Program-made: the position numbers and the translations under genes
Notes under the pieces: generated by a model
Told to the model about the DNA's origin: nothing
Seen by the model: the letters and a program-made list of their open reading frames with translations, nothing else
Database searches by the model: none
Shown here: positions 1 to 16,100 of the stretch, one piece after another
Position numbering within the stretch: the first letter of the stretch is position 1
Layout of the letters: the number at the start of each line of letters is the position of its first letter
Origin: Cytidiella melzeri
Taxonomy: Eukaryota; Basidiomycota; Agaricomycetes; Polyporales; Irpicaceae
DNA: 64,000 nt
Direction: 5' to 3'
Assembly (NCBI GenBank): GCA_022592445.1
Contig: JABYQR010000028.1
Coordinates: 170,757-234,756, forward strand

Positions 1-1512
1 TGTATGCCCGTACCTCACACCGGCAGCGGTCGCTGAAGAACCGAGCACCTGGAAGTACACGGGTAGATAGAAAGCGCCACCAAAGAAGGCTAGTGCGTGG
101 ATAAATACTGATATAAGGATAAATGATGTAGTTCGTGTCTGACAAACATGATATGAATGGTTTGTCCATGAATGTGTATCGACTACCTCACCTTGAATAA
201 CCGAGGAGGCACAATGGCAGCACGTTTAGTAAACAGCTCGTTCAGGGCAAAAGCGATGAGAGTGACGATGCCGACGACGAGAGGCGCGATGGTTTGTGGA
301 GTGGACCCTGGGACAGATGTCAGTATGGCGCTAATGATCATCTGAGGCGTCGACACCTACAACTCGTCTCGCTGAAATTGAACCCGATCAAGATAAGTAC
401 GACACCGCCGACGACGAGCGCGAAGCCAAGGAAATCAAATTCGGCAGCGTGTTCGCGGAAAGACTTTCCTTGGTGTGGATTGAGATTGAGGAAGAAGAAC
501 AGAATGGCCAGTGCAACACCTCCCGTCGGCCTGTACGCAGGTTAGCAGTTACGCAACGCTGATGCAAAGGAACATACAAGTTGATGAAGAAACACCACCT
601 CCATGTTACATGGTCGGTGAAAACCTGAAAAACAGTTTGAGCCAATGTGATGCGGATATTATGAAAAGTCGTACTCCTCCAAGCAACGGGCCAATCACAC
701 TGGCAATACCCCACGTGGCACCAATGAGGCCGCCATATTTTCCACGGCTATGAAGGTTTTGAGCAAACCGCAAACAACTAGAGGAATCAGTAAGAATGCT
801 TACTCTTGCAGTGAGACGATATCCGAAATGGTGATCTGGACCATTTGAATAATACCTCCACCGCCAATGCCTTGGACAGCGCGGCACACGACAAGCCATA
901 CCATATTTTGTGCTGCGCCACACAGCGCAGAACCGATCTATCCAGAAGTCAGCACAGGCGGGCAAAGGCAAAACTTGTAACATACCAAAAAGATGACAAT
1001 CGACGCGTACAGTATGGGCTTGCGTCCTGTGAAGCGTGAACATGGGTAAAGAAGAGCTCTAATTGGGAACGCATGCCGTGTTTACGCACCTACGATATCA
1101 GAAGCCTTTCCATATATCGTCCCGAGAGAAGCAGCTGCAAGCAGATAGGCGCTGACAGAAATGGTAAGGAAAGTGGAGGGCATGCGGGTTGGGCGAGCAC
1201 TTACGTTCCTACCCAACTATAGTCCTGTCCCCCGCCGAGGTCGTGGACTATGGTCGGTAGCGCAGTTGCGACGATGGTCTACAAATGCCTCAGTTAATGA
1301 TGAGCGTGCGAAACTTTCACGAGGCGAACCTGATCCAATGCGGCAAGGAAAGTGCAGGACATGAGGCCAAAAAACACAATCCCCATCCTGTTAGGCGGAA
1401 GAACGTGCTCCTCATTTTGTCTCCAAGATTGACCTGGTGCCGCCTTTCCTGCTGTGACATCTTGCTCCGTAGCAGAGTCCTGAGCATGCGACTGCTTTGG
1501 GTCTTTTTCCAT
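1..1512 (-). CDS. MFS multidrug transporter, DHA2 (14-TM) family, N-terminal part
   Basis: Major facilitator transporter, predicted to export drugs or toxins by proton antiport at the plasma membrane. Reading starts at the ATG complementary to 1510-1512. It gives a polar N-terminus, then the first membrane segment around [20 protein letters not shown], typical of fungal DHA2 proteins. Later exons encode an [13 protein letters not shown] stretch near 880 and the antiporter signature (motif C) reading [17 protein letters not shown] near 720. The motif [14 protein letters not shown] follows near 600. The remaining helices run to the left edge, where the gene is cut off, so the stop codon is missing. 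At least five short introns interrupt it. The substrate cannot be predicted. Confidence 0.85.
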
Positions 1513-2472
1513 CTTCCTAAGACTCGTAGGGAGGTATGCGGGGGTTCAGGCGTAGACGACGATGGACGCGAGAAAGAAAGACGTTCTGTCTGTCCATGGT
1601 GCTCAGAGGCCATATAACTCACCTAGATCGCCACGGCTGCAGACGCGGCATCGATTTATGCCGGAATGCCGGACGCCCGGCAACACCTGCGTACTCGGTC
1701 TCTCACACAAGCAGCCAATGATATGCGGAACCGAGCAGCGGATCAGGATCCGTCACCGATGGGATCGCTCGCTGCATGACGCTGAACGCTGATGCCATAA
1801 TCGGGGTTTAAATCCCACGCGTCAATGACACACAGTTATGACTCACACACATTCATTGTAAGTACAAGACCAAGCTCTCCAGGCTTTCCGAAGTAGTCAA
1901 GCAGTGCAGCAACTATAACTACACTTTAGAGACAAATCCAAGACATCTGCACGTCTCATGATTCTGCGAGTCTTGTTGACTCGAGCTTGCACTTCGGGGA
2001 GTCCAGCGACAAACGCGTCAAGCACCGTACTGCGCAGAGCCTGCAATTCTCGTGTCTGCTGCGTCACAGCTCGGCGCAATCTTCATCATTGCGGGAATAA
2101 GTACCATAAAATAAGGTGCTTATGTCGATTTGGAAATACGTGCATTGCAATCTCACTCGTACGGCCATAAACGCTAGTTATTACCACGTTCTAGCGAGTA
2201 CAATCCATGCAGCCGATAGAGGTCAAAGGAGAACATAGAGTGCCATGCAATGCCCAGCACAAAAAAGACGCGTCATGACAAAATGAATGAGTGCAGAAAA
2301 GCTGCAAAACGCGTGAATCAAGACCATCACGTGAATCAAATTACATAAGCAAGGAGACTTTCAAAGGTTTGTGGCACGTAGGACGCAACTCAACTGGAAC
2401 GTTCATCTTCTCCCTCCCTCTCGCTGCACTCGTCGTCTTCCTACTTTACATACCTCGTCTGAGATCGACGCC
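1513..2472. other. Intergenic region between divergent MFS and Ran genes
   Basis: These 960 bp separate the start codons of the MFS transporter (minus) and Ran (plus) and must hold both promoters. A pyrimidine-rich tract lies just before the Ran start, near 2400-2460. I see no convincing coding sequence, RNA gene or repeat. Confidence 0.5.
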
Positions 2473-3603
2473 ATGTCTGCTAGCGTTCCTACCTTCAAGC
2501 TTGTTCTCGGTAGGCCAATATCGCTGCGTTTTGTGTCTTTTACTAATGGACCCAATCTTCCAACGTTCCATTCTTCATCGATGTGCCATTTTCACGACAT
2601 TCGCGTCTCTTTCACATTCTGGATCCCCTCCGACACCTTTTGTCGCGCGATGGCCGGGTGATTGTACGTAGTCGGTGACGGTGGTACTGGCAAAACGACT
2701 TTCGTGAAGGTGTGTTCCATTCGTCTGAGCAACAATCTCGCAAGATCGTGCCCTGATGCCCACCGTTTTTGCAGCGCCACTTAACTGGTGAATTCGAGAA
2801 GAAGTATATCGGTGCGTGTTCACTTAGCTTCGAAGACGCAAACCTCGCCTTTGTTCAATGCGACATACATGACTGAGCTGTGTCCCATTTAGCAACTTTG
2901 GGTGTTGAAGTTCACCCTCTGTCGTTCTCGACCAACTTTGGTACTATCTGCTTCAACGTATGGGATACTGCAGGACAGGAAAAGTTTGGTGGTCTTCGTG
3001 ACGGCTACTATATCCAGGGTCAATGCGGTATCATCATGTTCGACGTCACGTCTCGTATCACCTACAAAAACGTCCCCAACTGGCATCGTGATCTCGAACG
3101 TGTCTGCGAGAACATTCCCATTGTCCTCTGCGGTAACAAAGTTGATGTCAAGGTTCGTCCCGCAAACCTGATTTCAGTTGTAGTACCTTCTATTGACTGT
3201 TTCTGTGTCGTTCACCCGTGTAGGAGCGTAAGGTCAAGACCAGCCACGTCACTTTCCACCGAAAGAAGAACATTCAGTACTTCGAAATATCCGCCAAGTC
3301 CAACTACAACTTTGAGAAGCCCTTCTTGTGGCTCGCAAGGAAACTTGTCGGGTAAGCACCATCTAGATTTGGCGGTCGCAATCAAATGCTAATCACACGT
3401 ATTTCATAGTAACCCTACCCTCGAGTTTGTTGCTGCGCCGGCTCTCAAGCCTGCTGAAGTTGAGGTCGACCCTGTACTGATGGCCCAGTACCAGAGGGAG
3501 TTGGAGCAGGTGTGTTGCTCTCGTCTATTCGGCTTTTTGAAATTTGCTAACATCGTCTCAGGCCGAGGTTGTTCCCCTTCCCGAAGAGGACGACGACCTT
3601 TAG
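2473..3603 (+). CDS. ran: Ran small GTPase
   Basis: Small GTPase that drives nucleocytoplasmic transport and spindle assembly by cycling between RanGTP (nucleus) and RanGDP (cytoplasm). The spliced product has every Ran hallmark: the P-loop GDGGTGKT, a switch I region with the effector threonine in [10 protein letters not shown], the G3 motif [11 protein letters not shown], the base-binding NKVD, and the SAK motif ([14 protein letters not shown]). It ends in the acidic tail PEEDDDL. The first intron (2510-2671) falls inside the P-loop region and is longer than the others; at least five more short introns follow. Length (about 215 residues) is normal. The gene looks intact and is expected to be essential and constitutive. 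Confidence 0.97.
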
Positions 3604-4084
3604 TGATCTCCGCATACATGCCTCCTTGTAATACAACATTGCCACTCTCGCTCCTCTCGCCATCTGTGCCCGGTACATTCTTCTGTTCAATACATACAAC
3701 ATCGCTGTGCAATATTCCAGGGCATCATGACTAGCGGTATGCGTCTGCGCGCCGAGAGCAAGAAACCAGAATGAAAATGTAGCATCTTGTTGTACGCTTC
3801 TTACTTTTCATCGAGTGAATATCGCTCGTAGATGTTTTGTCGCTGCAAATTTCACCGATCGCGGTACATCTGAGATGCAATTTGATCGCATCACGTGGAT
3901 GCTACGTAGTTAGGCAAGTCCGCGCCCGAGGCTGGCGCCGGCCGGCGCATCAAATATATGAGCTCGACCGTGAGGCTGTTTCTCGCAGCAACCCAGGCGC
4001 TGGCCGCTACCACCACCACCATCTCTGAATCCACTTCGCTTTCGACGATTCACTGCCTTGCATTCGCTTTCCTAGTCCTCCAAG
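3604..4084. other. Intergenic region downstream of Ran
   Basis: This holds the Ran 3' untranslated region and the promoter of the LEA2-domain gene. A short ACC repeat (about 4009-4020) and a pyrimidine-rich stretch precede the next ATG. Nothing else is recognised. Confidence 0.5.
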
Positions 4085-5418
4085 ATGGCGTACAGCGACA
4101 ATCACCGCGCATACAACGGTTCCACATATCCTCCACAGCAGCCGTACGCGGACAACGATAACTACTATTCCTACGACAACAACCAGCCGCATGCGACCTA
4201 CGGACAAGCTGGTTTCAATGCCTCTGAGCCAGGGCTAGCAGCGTACAAAGACGAGCCCGGATATGCCGCGGGGACGAAGGAGAGGGACACTCAGTTTGTT
4301 GCGGGCGTGTCTGCCAATAACTTCAGCACACGGGCATTGGGACCCAGGTGCGCCCATCACGTTTCAGTTTACCTGGAACAATGATTTACGTCTGCTGGTT
4401 TTTGTTATGTAGAAGCTCAAAGTCGTTGAAAAGATGGAGGCACGAACATCAAGGAAACCTTTGGGTCGGAAGTAGCAAGTTACGCTGTTGCGGAAGATTC
4501 TTTTGCTGCTCGATCATGATGTTCCTGTTCTTCCTGGTTGGGATCGTGTTGTCTCTGCTCCTGGTGAGTTTGTTGTTGTCGGGGTTCCTTGCGACGTCTT
4601 TGCTGATATTGCCCTGCTTAGTGGATAAGACCGCCCAATGTGGAAATTGGCTCCATCCACCTGGCGAATAGCAGCAACGCTGTGAGTATCAAACCTACAT
4701 AGCCACTAGTCCTCGTTCTCAATTAATTCACAGGTCAACTTCGAGAGTAACGGACTCGCAGTCACCTTGGACGTTCCTATCGTGTAATTTTGTGATGTCC
4801 GTTCATCTGCAATACAAGTACTGACTGGCCGATAGCGTTAACAACCCAAACTTTTTCTCGGTCACTTTTGACACCATCCATGCCGATGTGCGTCGTCGAT
4901 CTTCCAGCGTTTGTCGACGTCTCTTACAATATTACAGATCTTCTACCCCATCAACAATACTGAAGTTGGACAAAGCAACCTTTACAAATTGAAGATCGAC
5001 AGCAACAAACAGACAAACTTCTCATTGCCATTCACACTGAACTACACGACCAGCATCGATCCCAAATTCAAGATCCTGACTGATATCGCTGACCATTGCG
5101 GTTTTGGAGGCGGAAAGACGTCACAAATAACGGTTGACTATGAAATTACTGTGAGTGGATTTTTTGTATACATCAGTTGCTTTCATCTTAGAGGGTCTCC
5201 GTGTAGCTCGATTTCAAGATCTTGTTCATTCCAATCAAGCCCATCATCAAGAACTCTGCGTCATTCGATTGCCCATTCACTCTTGACGATATCGAGGTAT
5301 GTTGTTACTCGTTTCCATTTCAATCGGCACTCAACCTATAATTGTAACTCAGGGTTTGTTGAAATCCGTTGGCCTCAACATTCCTGGGCTGGATACGCTG
5401 CTCAAGCTCTTGTTGTAG
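4085..5418 (+). CDS. Single-pass membrane protein with LEA2-type domain
   Basis: The first about 85 residues form a polar, Tyr/Asn/Gln/Pro-rich cytosolic tail. A basic, Cys-rich stretch (CCGRFFCC) follows, then one strong membrane segment (SIMMFLFFLVGIVLSLLL). The C-terminal part has the beta-sandwich pattern of LEA2 domains: VTLDVPIVVNNPNFFSVTF, then IFYPINNTEVGQ, with several N-glycosylation sites (NNT, NFS, NYT). This is the layout of plant NDR1/HIN1-like and fungal LEA2-domain proteins, with the domain outside the cytosol (vacuolar lumen or cell surface). At least seven short introns are present; the stop is the TAG at 5416-5418. The molecular role in fungi is poorly defined, so none is assigned beyond membrane or lipid association. 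Confidence 0.75.
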
Positions 5419-5654
5419 CCAGTACTGTCGTGGTTAGTGTATGCTTTATTTATATACTTTTCGTGTTCTGGACTATATTACGGACGTCTACGACCCGTGA
5501 AATCACATTGTTGTACCTACTTATAAGCCGTGCATGATGTGCGATCATAGAGAAACACGAATTGAGGTGTATTTGTGCCAGGCGGGTTTACAGTAGGCAA
5601 TGTAAAGCCTCAAACTACAGAGTGAAATCCACGTCGAAGAGGTGAAGAGGTCCT

Positions 5655-7630
5655 TTACTGTTTCGCATCCCTCCCCTCCTCCTGAGATCCTTCTCCTTCT
5701 TTGAGAATCTTCTTCACATCACTCTTACTGAGATCCGTCAACTTTTCAATCTTCTTCTCCTTGTTCTTTAGCTGTTCCTCCACCTCAGCATCCAAGACCC
5801 CTGGCGCACCACACTGCCGCAAACACTTCCCAATCATCCCTCGCCACTTCAAATGACCGTCCACCTCCTTACACTCGACGTTCTCCACACCTTGGACCTG
5901 CACCGCTTGCAGCCCCGATACCCCCCAACTACCTCCTGACGCTCGTGCAAGAACCGCCAGAACGTAGTCATTCGTGCTGTACCCGTTCACCAGCCTGCCC
6001 GCGACAACCCTCCTGACGGAGGCCCAGGCGGCTTCGCCCGCGGACACAGGTGATCCAAAGAGGAAAACGTCTTGGACGAGGCCAGCGGTTCTCTCGGGGG
6101 GAAGCGTCGCGAGGTACTGTAGAGCTTCAAAGATCACTTGCGAGCCGAGCGAGTACCCTACGAGCGTGATCGGCCGGTTGCCCAGGACCCGTTCAGATAT
6201 GAGGGTTCCGAGGACGTGTGCGGTTTTCGAAGCTCGCGCTTTGGCGGTCATCCAAGGGTTGTCTGCGCTCAGGGCGGAAGGCAGAAAAAAGCGCGCCCCG
6301 TTCAGAACAGGATTTGCGTTTCTACTTAGGTGGAGGCGGTTGGTGCTTACCGATAATCTGTCCAATTTTTAGCCATGCCGTAGGCGAGAGGGCAGCCGCT
6401 AGTGCGGCGAATACCGTTTGCTTGATGATTTGGGTTTTGAGGTATTGCATGGCTTGCGATTTGACCAAGTTGTAGAGGGCACTGGAGAGGTTTATTAGCG
6501 CCTCTACTTCCTAATACAAGGAAAATGATGTGAGTTTGGTCCATTCGGCATCATAGTACGGAGATCCTCACCCATTGCAACGCGAATGTGTCTTCGCCAT
6601 CCAAAACCGTCCATGGAGCCGACACATCGTCGGGAGTTTCCAGCCAGCCGCTTACACACAGCTTCACTGCCAGTGTCTCACGAGGCTTGCGAACCGGAAT
6701 GATAGCCAGATCCTCCACTTCCTTCGTATACCTGTCCACGATCTCTGCTGACTTCTTGGAACCGTACGCGCCGAAAAGCGCTCCGCACACCACTGAAGAA
6801 CCAGCGAGGCCACTCGCCAATAATCCTGCAGCGGTGCCGCCTATTCCCAGCCAGCCCAAGACAGTTGTAACGCCCGCACCGACAAGAGGCGCGGCTAGGC
6901 CACCGCTCATTCCCACTAATACACCGCCGCCTAAAGCCGCGAGACCCATGCCGACCTTTCGCATCGTCTTGTTACGTTCTGCGTGCTCCTCTTTAGCGAC
7001 GTCAGTCTTGGATTTTCGTTCTGCCTCTGCTACCGCATGTTCGGGGTTCTTGAGCATCGCAACGACGGCGTCCTCATCCAAAGGGCCAAAAGTGCTGAGG
7101 AACGTCCGCGTGTGTGCACTGTAGGATTTGGTGGAGGTGAGGTTGATGAAGAGGATGGTATGCAGAAGCTGATTTAGCTGCTTCTCTGCCGGTAACGGAG
7201 GTAAGCCCGCTGTGGATGTATCTGTCAAAGGAGTAAGCTTCGGACACTTGCCTGCATAATGTGTTAATGGCACGTTTCCTATGAATTAGCTCAGTTATAG
7301 CTTGCCTCCTCCAGGCTCTTGGCACGTAGCCCAAGCATTTTCCAGTAGAGTTTGCGCCCAGCGGTTGATCTCGACAACCTGAGCTTCTTGCATGTGCTGG
7401 GTTCTCGCGCTACTGCCTGAAGCGAGCAATTGCTCGTTCTGAGCAAACATCTCTGCATGATTCCTGTGCGCTGCTAGTCGTCGTGTAAAGTGTTGAAATG
7501 TTGCGTGGAGTTCTGGTGCATTGAGTTCTGTGGGAGGCGTGACTTTCGTCAAGTCGCCTTGTGGCTGATCCTTTTCCATCTCTGGGATGCGGTTGTTAGA
7601 AGAGAGGGAATGTGTGGATGTCGTGAGCAT
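5655..7630 (-). CDS. DUF726 (TMCO4-like) membrane alpha/beta hydrolase
   Basis: Member of the DUF726 family (human TMCO4, yeast Mil1/YFL034W), proteins with a glycine/alanine-rich hydrophobic hairpin followed by an alpha/beta-hydrolase-like domain. The N-terminal third is polar. A hydrophobic Gly/Ala stretch lies at about 6780-6960. The hydrolase part shows the nucleophile elbow GYSLGSQ near 6150 and the family motif DVFLFGSPVS near 6075. A Lys/Glu-rich tail ends at the TAA complementary to 5655-5657. The chosen start is the first ATG in the long open frame (complement of 7628-7630); a Met 17 residues further on is an alternative. At least two introns separate the exons. The substrate is unknown; lipase or esterase activity is inference from the elbow. 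Confidence 0.8.
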
Positions 7631-8387
7631 GTATGTACGCACTGGCGGTTCACTACTTGAGTAGTGGTGCGTTGGAGTCGCTTGAACGACGTCAGTCAGT
7701 GCCTCTACTGGCCCCGGTTGTGAATGATGCCTTCCGTGCGCCAAAGATCATGTGCAGTGTAAGTAGCAAGATTGTAGTATTCAGGTTCGAGCCAATTGCA
7801 ATTGCCGATACTTCAATATAGACTCTGCGTTGTAGGCAGGTAGACATACATTACGATACTCACCAGAGCGAAACAGCTACCGCAAATTGCACAGCAGGCT
7901 CATTTCGCTAAACTGTGACTCTGCAGCAGCCTATGGTGAATCGAAGTCAAGATGCAAGGCGGGACGCCGAGTCGTCGAGTCGTCGGGACTAACGAAAGCG
8001 GATCACAACTCGAGGCCGACAACGCAATACGTGGGCGCTCGTTACTGCCGCGGGGAAGCCGGCACGTGTACAGGCTCGACTTTTGCGGTCATCTCTACCT
8101 CTCTCTTGTCTTGTACGACCACATCGCCCAGACAGCTCAGGCTGTTGAGCTTGCAGGATGAGTGCAACATCCTTTGTGAGTTCTGCCAGCTTACCTTCCA
8201 GGCTTGAAGCTGACGGCGAACATCACAATAGCTGGCTGGTGCACTGCGTAACCAATTGCGCATCTCAAGAACACCCACACACTCATGTTTCCCTTTCAGA
8301 ACTCTCTCAACTGCAGCATTTCTTCGTAGTCACACTCTACGGCCTAATCTACTGTCTCAATCTCGAACGTCTCCGATACTTACTTTG
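7631..8387. other. Shared upstream region of the DUF726 and YME1 genes
   Basis: This is the divergent interval between two start codons. A Met codon at 8158 is followed directly by a good donor (GTGAGT at 8176), and an intron-like TTTCAG ends near 8299, so a 5' leader exon of YME1 may lie here. However, joining these two sites puts the downstream exon in the wrong frame. No other feature is seen. Confidence 0.4.
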
Positions 8388-11542
<3,155 letters not shown>

Positions 11543-12752
11543 TCGTCCATTTTGGAGGAGTGTGTGTTGTGTTGAGTGTGCTAGCTAGGAGTAGGCGGCT
11601 ATACCCAAAGTTATCCTCTCTAGTAATCCTAGAAAGCACTCTGCTCTTTGCCTCGTATGTGGCATTGACGAGAAGCGAGTTCCACTTCCCCGAGAGGTTA
11701 TGTTGCAATGCGTGCTACGTGGTCCTTTGTCGCCGTGGGTTGGTACCGTTGTTCGAACGGAGATGATTCGAGTATCAACTTGATGCGCTGTAGGTTGGGA
11801 ACGGGAGCCTGAAGTACCAAGCAATGAGGTTGCCAACTTTTAATACACAATGTAGCACCGAATTGGTAAGAAGATTGTCATCAGTTGGCATGTCAGTGTT
11901 GGGTCTGAGATTTAGAGTCTATGATTAGTAGAGAGAGATTTACTAGAAGGATGTCGGAATATCAACTGCTTACTATGATGTACGTATTTGCTTGCATGGT
12001 GTTGGTGTCTGAGACATGCAATACTACTATTATTGTAGTAGTATACGATCGCACACATGGTAAGTACAGTGAAGGAAAGAATGAATATTTCGGTGAGTCG
12101 GTTGATGCGTTAGGAGGAAAATGTCCAAATTGATGTTGTTGTTACTGATGCGCTGAATTTCCAAGTGACTTGGAAGATGACTCTGACCGCAAGCTTTGCG
12201 CTTTTCGAGTCAGGAGAGGGTAAGTCCAGAGAGGCTGGACACGAGACTAACGGATATGTCGCGAGGGTGACGTTTTCGCAAGCACGATGGACAGCGACGC
12301 CGAATGCACGAGTTTATTTTATTGAATGTTGAATGACAGTGGAGGTGGATAGCCTTTTTTGCAGTAGTACTATCAGATGCAGGCTAACGGGAAAAGGAAA
12401 TCGAGGTTATCTGTAGGAGGGGCGTCGATCGGAACTGACAAAAGAAGACAGGAGGTGTCCGATGAGTACGTAAGCCGTGTGGATTCCCGCTGACATTGCC
12501 TGTACCGACAGCGTGGCTCAGAAGGTGCTCCTCGAGGTTGACCATGCTAGAAGCACCTCCTCACTGGCGGACGATATGGAAGACCGACCTCTGCATATTC
12601 CGTAACAGTAACAGATAAAACCCTCGTGGACTCCGATCAGTCCGTCTTCATTCACCAGCGAGAGCTCGTCCTTCTCCATCTCCTACCTCCGCCGACAACC
12701 ACCACCACTGCCAGTCGATCATCCTCGACAACGCAAATCTGAAACCACAGCA
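11543..12752. other. 1.2-kb intergenic region
   Basis: No gene recognised. The interval contains the YME1 3' end and the promoter of the small Cys-rich gene. A near-perfect inverted repeat at 12021-12044 (ATACTACTA / TAGTAGTAT around TTATTG) could form a short hairpin. The rest is unstructured by eye. Confidence 0.4.
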
Positions 12753-13097
12753 ATGTGCCATCGGCAACTCAAATTCGACAACCACGTCCCCTGCGGCCAT
12801 CTAACTTTCACAGGAGACACAAACCTCGACTGCCACAAACCAGACTGTTTCAACTCGCTCGCCCACCCAGCACAATGCGAACACGTCCCTCCTGGGAAAT
12901 CACAGTGCACTTGCAAGCGATATTATTCGTACGTTCGCACATGTTTTTATTCTCGTCGTGTTTTCTCACCCATCCTACGTAGGCAACCCGAGCGAATATA
13001 CACAGACGTGCGTTGCCACGCCCAGCACACACACTGTAATTTAATTCTCTTTCTCCAGGTCCTGTCGAAATGTGCACGGTGTTCTGCAGCAACATGA
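12753..13097 (+). CDS. Small Cys/His-rich protein, 79 residues
   Basis: Three exons (12753-12928, 12983-13007, 13059-13097), with introns of 54 and 51 nt and clean GT/AG ends, join into 79 codons plus TGA. The product has nine cysteines (residues 2, 14, 27, 32, 42, 52, 54, 72, 75) and six histidines, in pairs such as CGH, CEH, CTC and CARC. It has no signal peptide or membrane segment. The spacing suggests a small zinc-binding fold. It resembles short Cys-rich proteins common in fungal genomes (Met-Cys start, central CGH, late RYYSQP and terminal CxxC). Function is unknown. It ends 96 bp from the stop codon of the convergent XPD gene. Confidence 0.7.
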   Translation: MCHRQLKFDNHVPCGHLTFTGDTNLDCHKPDCFNSLAHPAQCEHVPPGKSQCTCKRYYSYVRTCFYSRRVFSPILRRQPERIYTDVRCHAQHTHCNLILFLQVLSKCARCSAAT

Positions 13098-13193
13098 CCC
13101 CCTCAATGTAGTCGTCGTATACTGTTTCCCATCTTATTCTGGATCTCGTTTTGTATACTTGTCTTATCACATCGGATCTCAACATTCTCTCCC

Positions 13194-16100
13194 TCACACA
13201 TCAAGGTCAATCTGCGCCAACACACTATCCTCCAACCCACCATCCCCATACTCATCCTCCTCCTCCTCCTCTTCACGATCCACCGCCTTCTCCACACCCT
13301 CCCGCTGTTCCTCACCCTCCAACACCGCCAGCTCCCTCACCTTTGCCTGATACCTCTCCACATCCTCCAACGTCCACAACGAAATCCCCGTCTGGTTCTC
13401 GTTCGGGTTCTGCGAAATCGTCCGCATAAACAACTTTGACAACGTCAACGCCATGTCCGTCGACAAGTTCGCAGCAGTCTCCGTGATGTACTGGTTAATC
13501 CACCGAGGCAGCTTCGCCCGCTTGTCCGCACGCGCAAATCGCTAATACACACACACAACTTCAGCGGCCCACCTTAGACGTCTTTTTTTTGATCCTGCTC
13601 ACCTTGTCTGCAAACACCATCAACCCCCAGTCGGTCTTCCCCCGCAACACCCGTCCCACACACTGCGCCGCGTTCCTCATCGCGTCAAACCCGAGAAACT
13701 CGGACTCGCGGATCCGGTACGCGTCCCGTAGGTACTCTAATCGCGCTTTCAGAATTCGGCTCTCCGTGTACTGATAAGGCACGCTTTTTGTTACACACAG
13801 CATCAGTGAAGAGCAGGAGGGAGTGAGGGAAGGAGGAGGGGGGGGACTGACCCAAACATGATGACAGCCCGTCCGTAATTGTGATCGAAATCAATCCCTT
13901 CGGATACCTTGCCTCGAGCGACAGAGAGCAGAACCGCTCCTCTGCCATTGTCGCATGCCTTGGAAATAGAAAAGGGGGTGTGGTGTGTTTTTAGGACAAT
14001 CGAGTATCTTTTTTTTGTTTTTGTTTTGGCTTTTCTTACCCTTCGATAATTCTCGAGCGCGATGCTCGTCTCGTTCGCGTCCGGCGTTTCTACGAATATC
14101 AACTTGTGTTTCCACACCTCGTTCAATATGCCCTGTTCCCAAAAGAAAAAAAAAGAAGATTACGTGGTTGTAACAGTGTCCCGTTTCCTTTCAAAACGCA
14201 CCATGTCGTTCCACGCAGCCACGATACTCTCCATGTACAAATAACTCGGAAAGAACGCGACGATCCCGTCCGGGACAATCTTGCTGTATTCGATGAGGAT
14301 GCTCCCAAAGTTGCGCACCACCGCCGGGTCGTTCCTCACCTCGAACCGAGAGCTGATCGCCACTTGGTCGCTCCCGCGGGTGATCACCTGCAAGTGATTA
14401 TTAGGTTTTGGTTTTTGTTTGGCAGGGGGAAGAACCAAAGAGAAGCGTACCAAGGGAAGGAAAGAGTTACGGGTCAGCGTCATTTGATACGACTCTTGCA
14501 CGACGGGTGTGAACTGGAGCATCTTGGGGTACATATCCAGGGGGGAGATCGTCCCGGACGTGATCACCACGCTGCTGAACCGTTCAAAAACAGGTTTGAT
14601 GGCTATCGAGGGGTCCAAGCATCTGGTTACAACACACACACACACACGCGAAACGTTAGCGAGTCTACCATAGAGTTTTTTGTTTTGTTTTGTGTGCACG
14701 AAGGACGGGAGAGATCGATAGACAGGGGGACGTACGTGAAATGGAATATCGGGTTTGGCACGGTGGCGTTGTCCGTTTCGAAGGGCTCCAAGATGAGCAA
14801 GAAACCTGTCGGAAGTAGTGTCGGACGAAAGAGAGAGAGAGAGGGAGAGAGAGAAATCGGTGTGGGGTCAATGACCAGAAACCAAAAACACACATACCTT
14901 TTTCGTATGTCGCGACGAGCGTCGCGAAAGAAGCCACTTTTTGCAACGAGGAAAACTCGTCTAACCGGTTCAGTTCCAACGTGCGAACTAGAGACTGCAA
15001 TCGCTCCGCACAGAACCTGTCCCCCCCAAAAAAAAAATCAGTGTTAGCCGATACAAAGGCAGAAAAAACAAGAACAGTGCGCTTTTCAGTTGGGGATTTG
15101 ATTTTTTTCTTACCGTAACGGCCGTCGCTCGATGTACGTAATGTCTTTGAGATGCTGTAAAAATGAGAGGGGTGTCTCCGCTACGACGTGCAACACGCGC
15201 ATTCGAGTCTAACAGTGTGGTCAGCGTCACAGCAGAGGGGGAACATGGAAAGCAGGGCAGACCTTGAGGTACTCGACGAAGCGCTTGAGAAAGGCAACAA
15301 AGTGTTCTGCCTTGCGGATGTTTCCTGGGATGGCTTCACTCAGCAGATCTTCCGGTAGGACTACAAAGGTAGTAGACAGCGTTCAAAAATATGCCAGACA
15401 AAATCCACCGATATACATTACCAGGATTCGCCATGAATGCGTCTTCGTCACTGGTGGCATCTTGCAACCCCTCCACTAGTTTAGCATACTCGTCCTGCAA
15501 CTTGGAAGCGTCCGTCTTTTTGATCCTGTACAAACGTGCCCCAACATTCAAGCCTGTTCGTGTTGAACCACAGTCAGGTAGTATGCGCAGGATCTTACTC
15601 TTCGATTTTATCGCCCAAACGCGTCACGCTTCTCGCAGCTGAATCCAACATGGGCCTCGTCAGGTCAATGCTCAGCGACTCGATGCAAACGTTGTCTGAT
15701 GACGATGAGAAATTGGGATTTCCCCCGCGAGTACGTCATAGTACACGCTGCTCACCGATATTGTGAGCCTCGTCAAACACGACGATGGCGTCCTTTGACA
15801 TCTCCTTGGATACTTGCTCCGCGACCTTGGGGTCCAGCAGGTAATGGAACGAATAGATAATGATGTCTACAAATGGCATCTAACCAACCAAGCAACCCCC
15901 GGTGTGAGCGATAAATAGTCCTGGGTAAGTTGACATTTTTTTGTTTCGTGCTTACCATGCGTCGGACGAGAAAGTACGGACATATCTTGTTGTCGCGGCC
16001 GTATTGAAGGACGTCTGCGAGTGTCCACACTCCAGGAGGTATGAGGTTGCCGGGCTCCAATTTTCCAAGGTTCTGGGGGCCGATGTCAAGTAAATGGCCT

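Noticed and set aside
7740..7815. Possible tRNA, because of GGTTCGAGCC near 7783
   Set aside because: There is no matching A box and no acceptor stem of seven pairs could be formed.
14626..14860. AC and GA microsatellites as notable repeats
   Set aside because: They are short simple runs inside XPD introns and are expected.
14106..15047. 313-codon plus-strand open frame
   Set aside because: It lies antisense over XPD exons and introns, is full of Arg/His low-complexity text and has no domain. The minus-strand XPD motifs explain the sequence.
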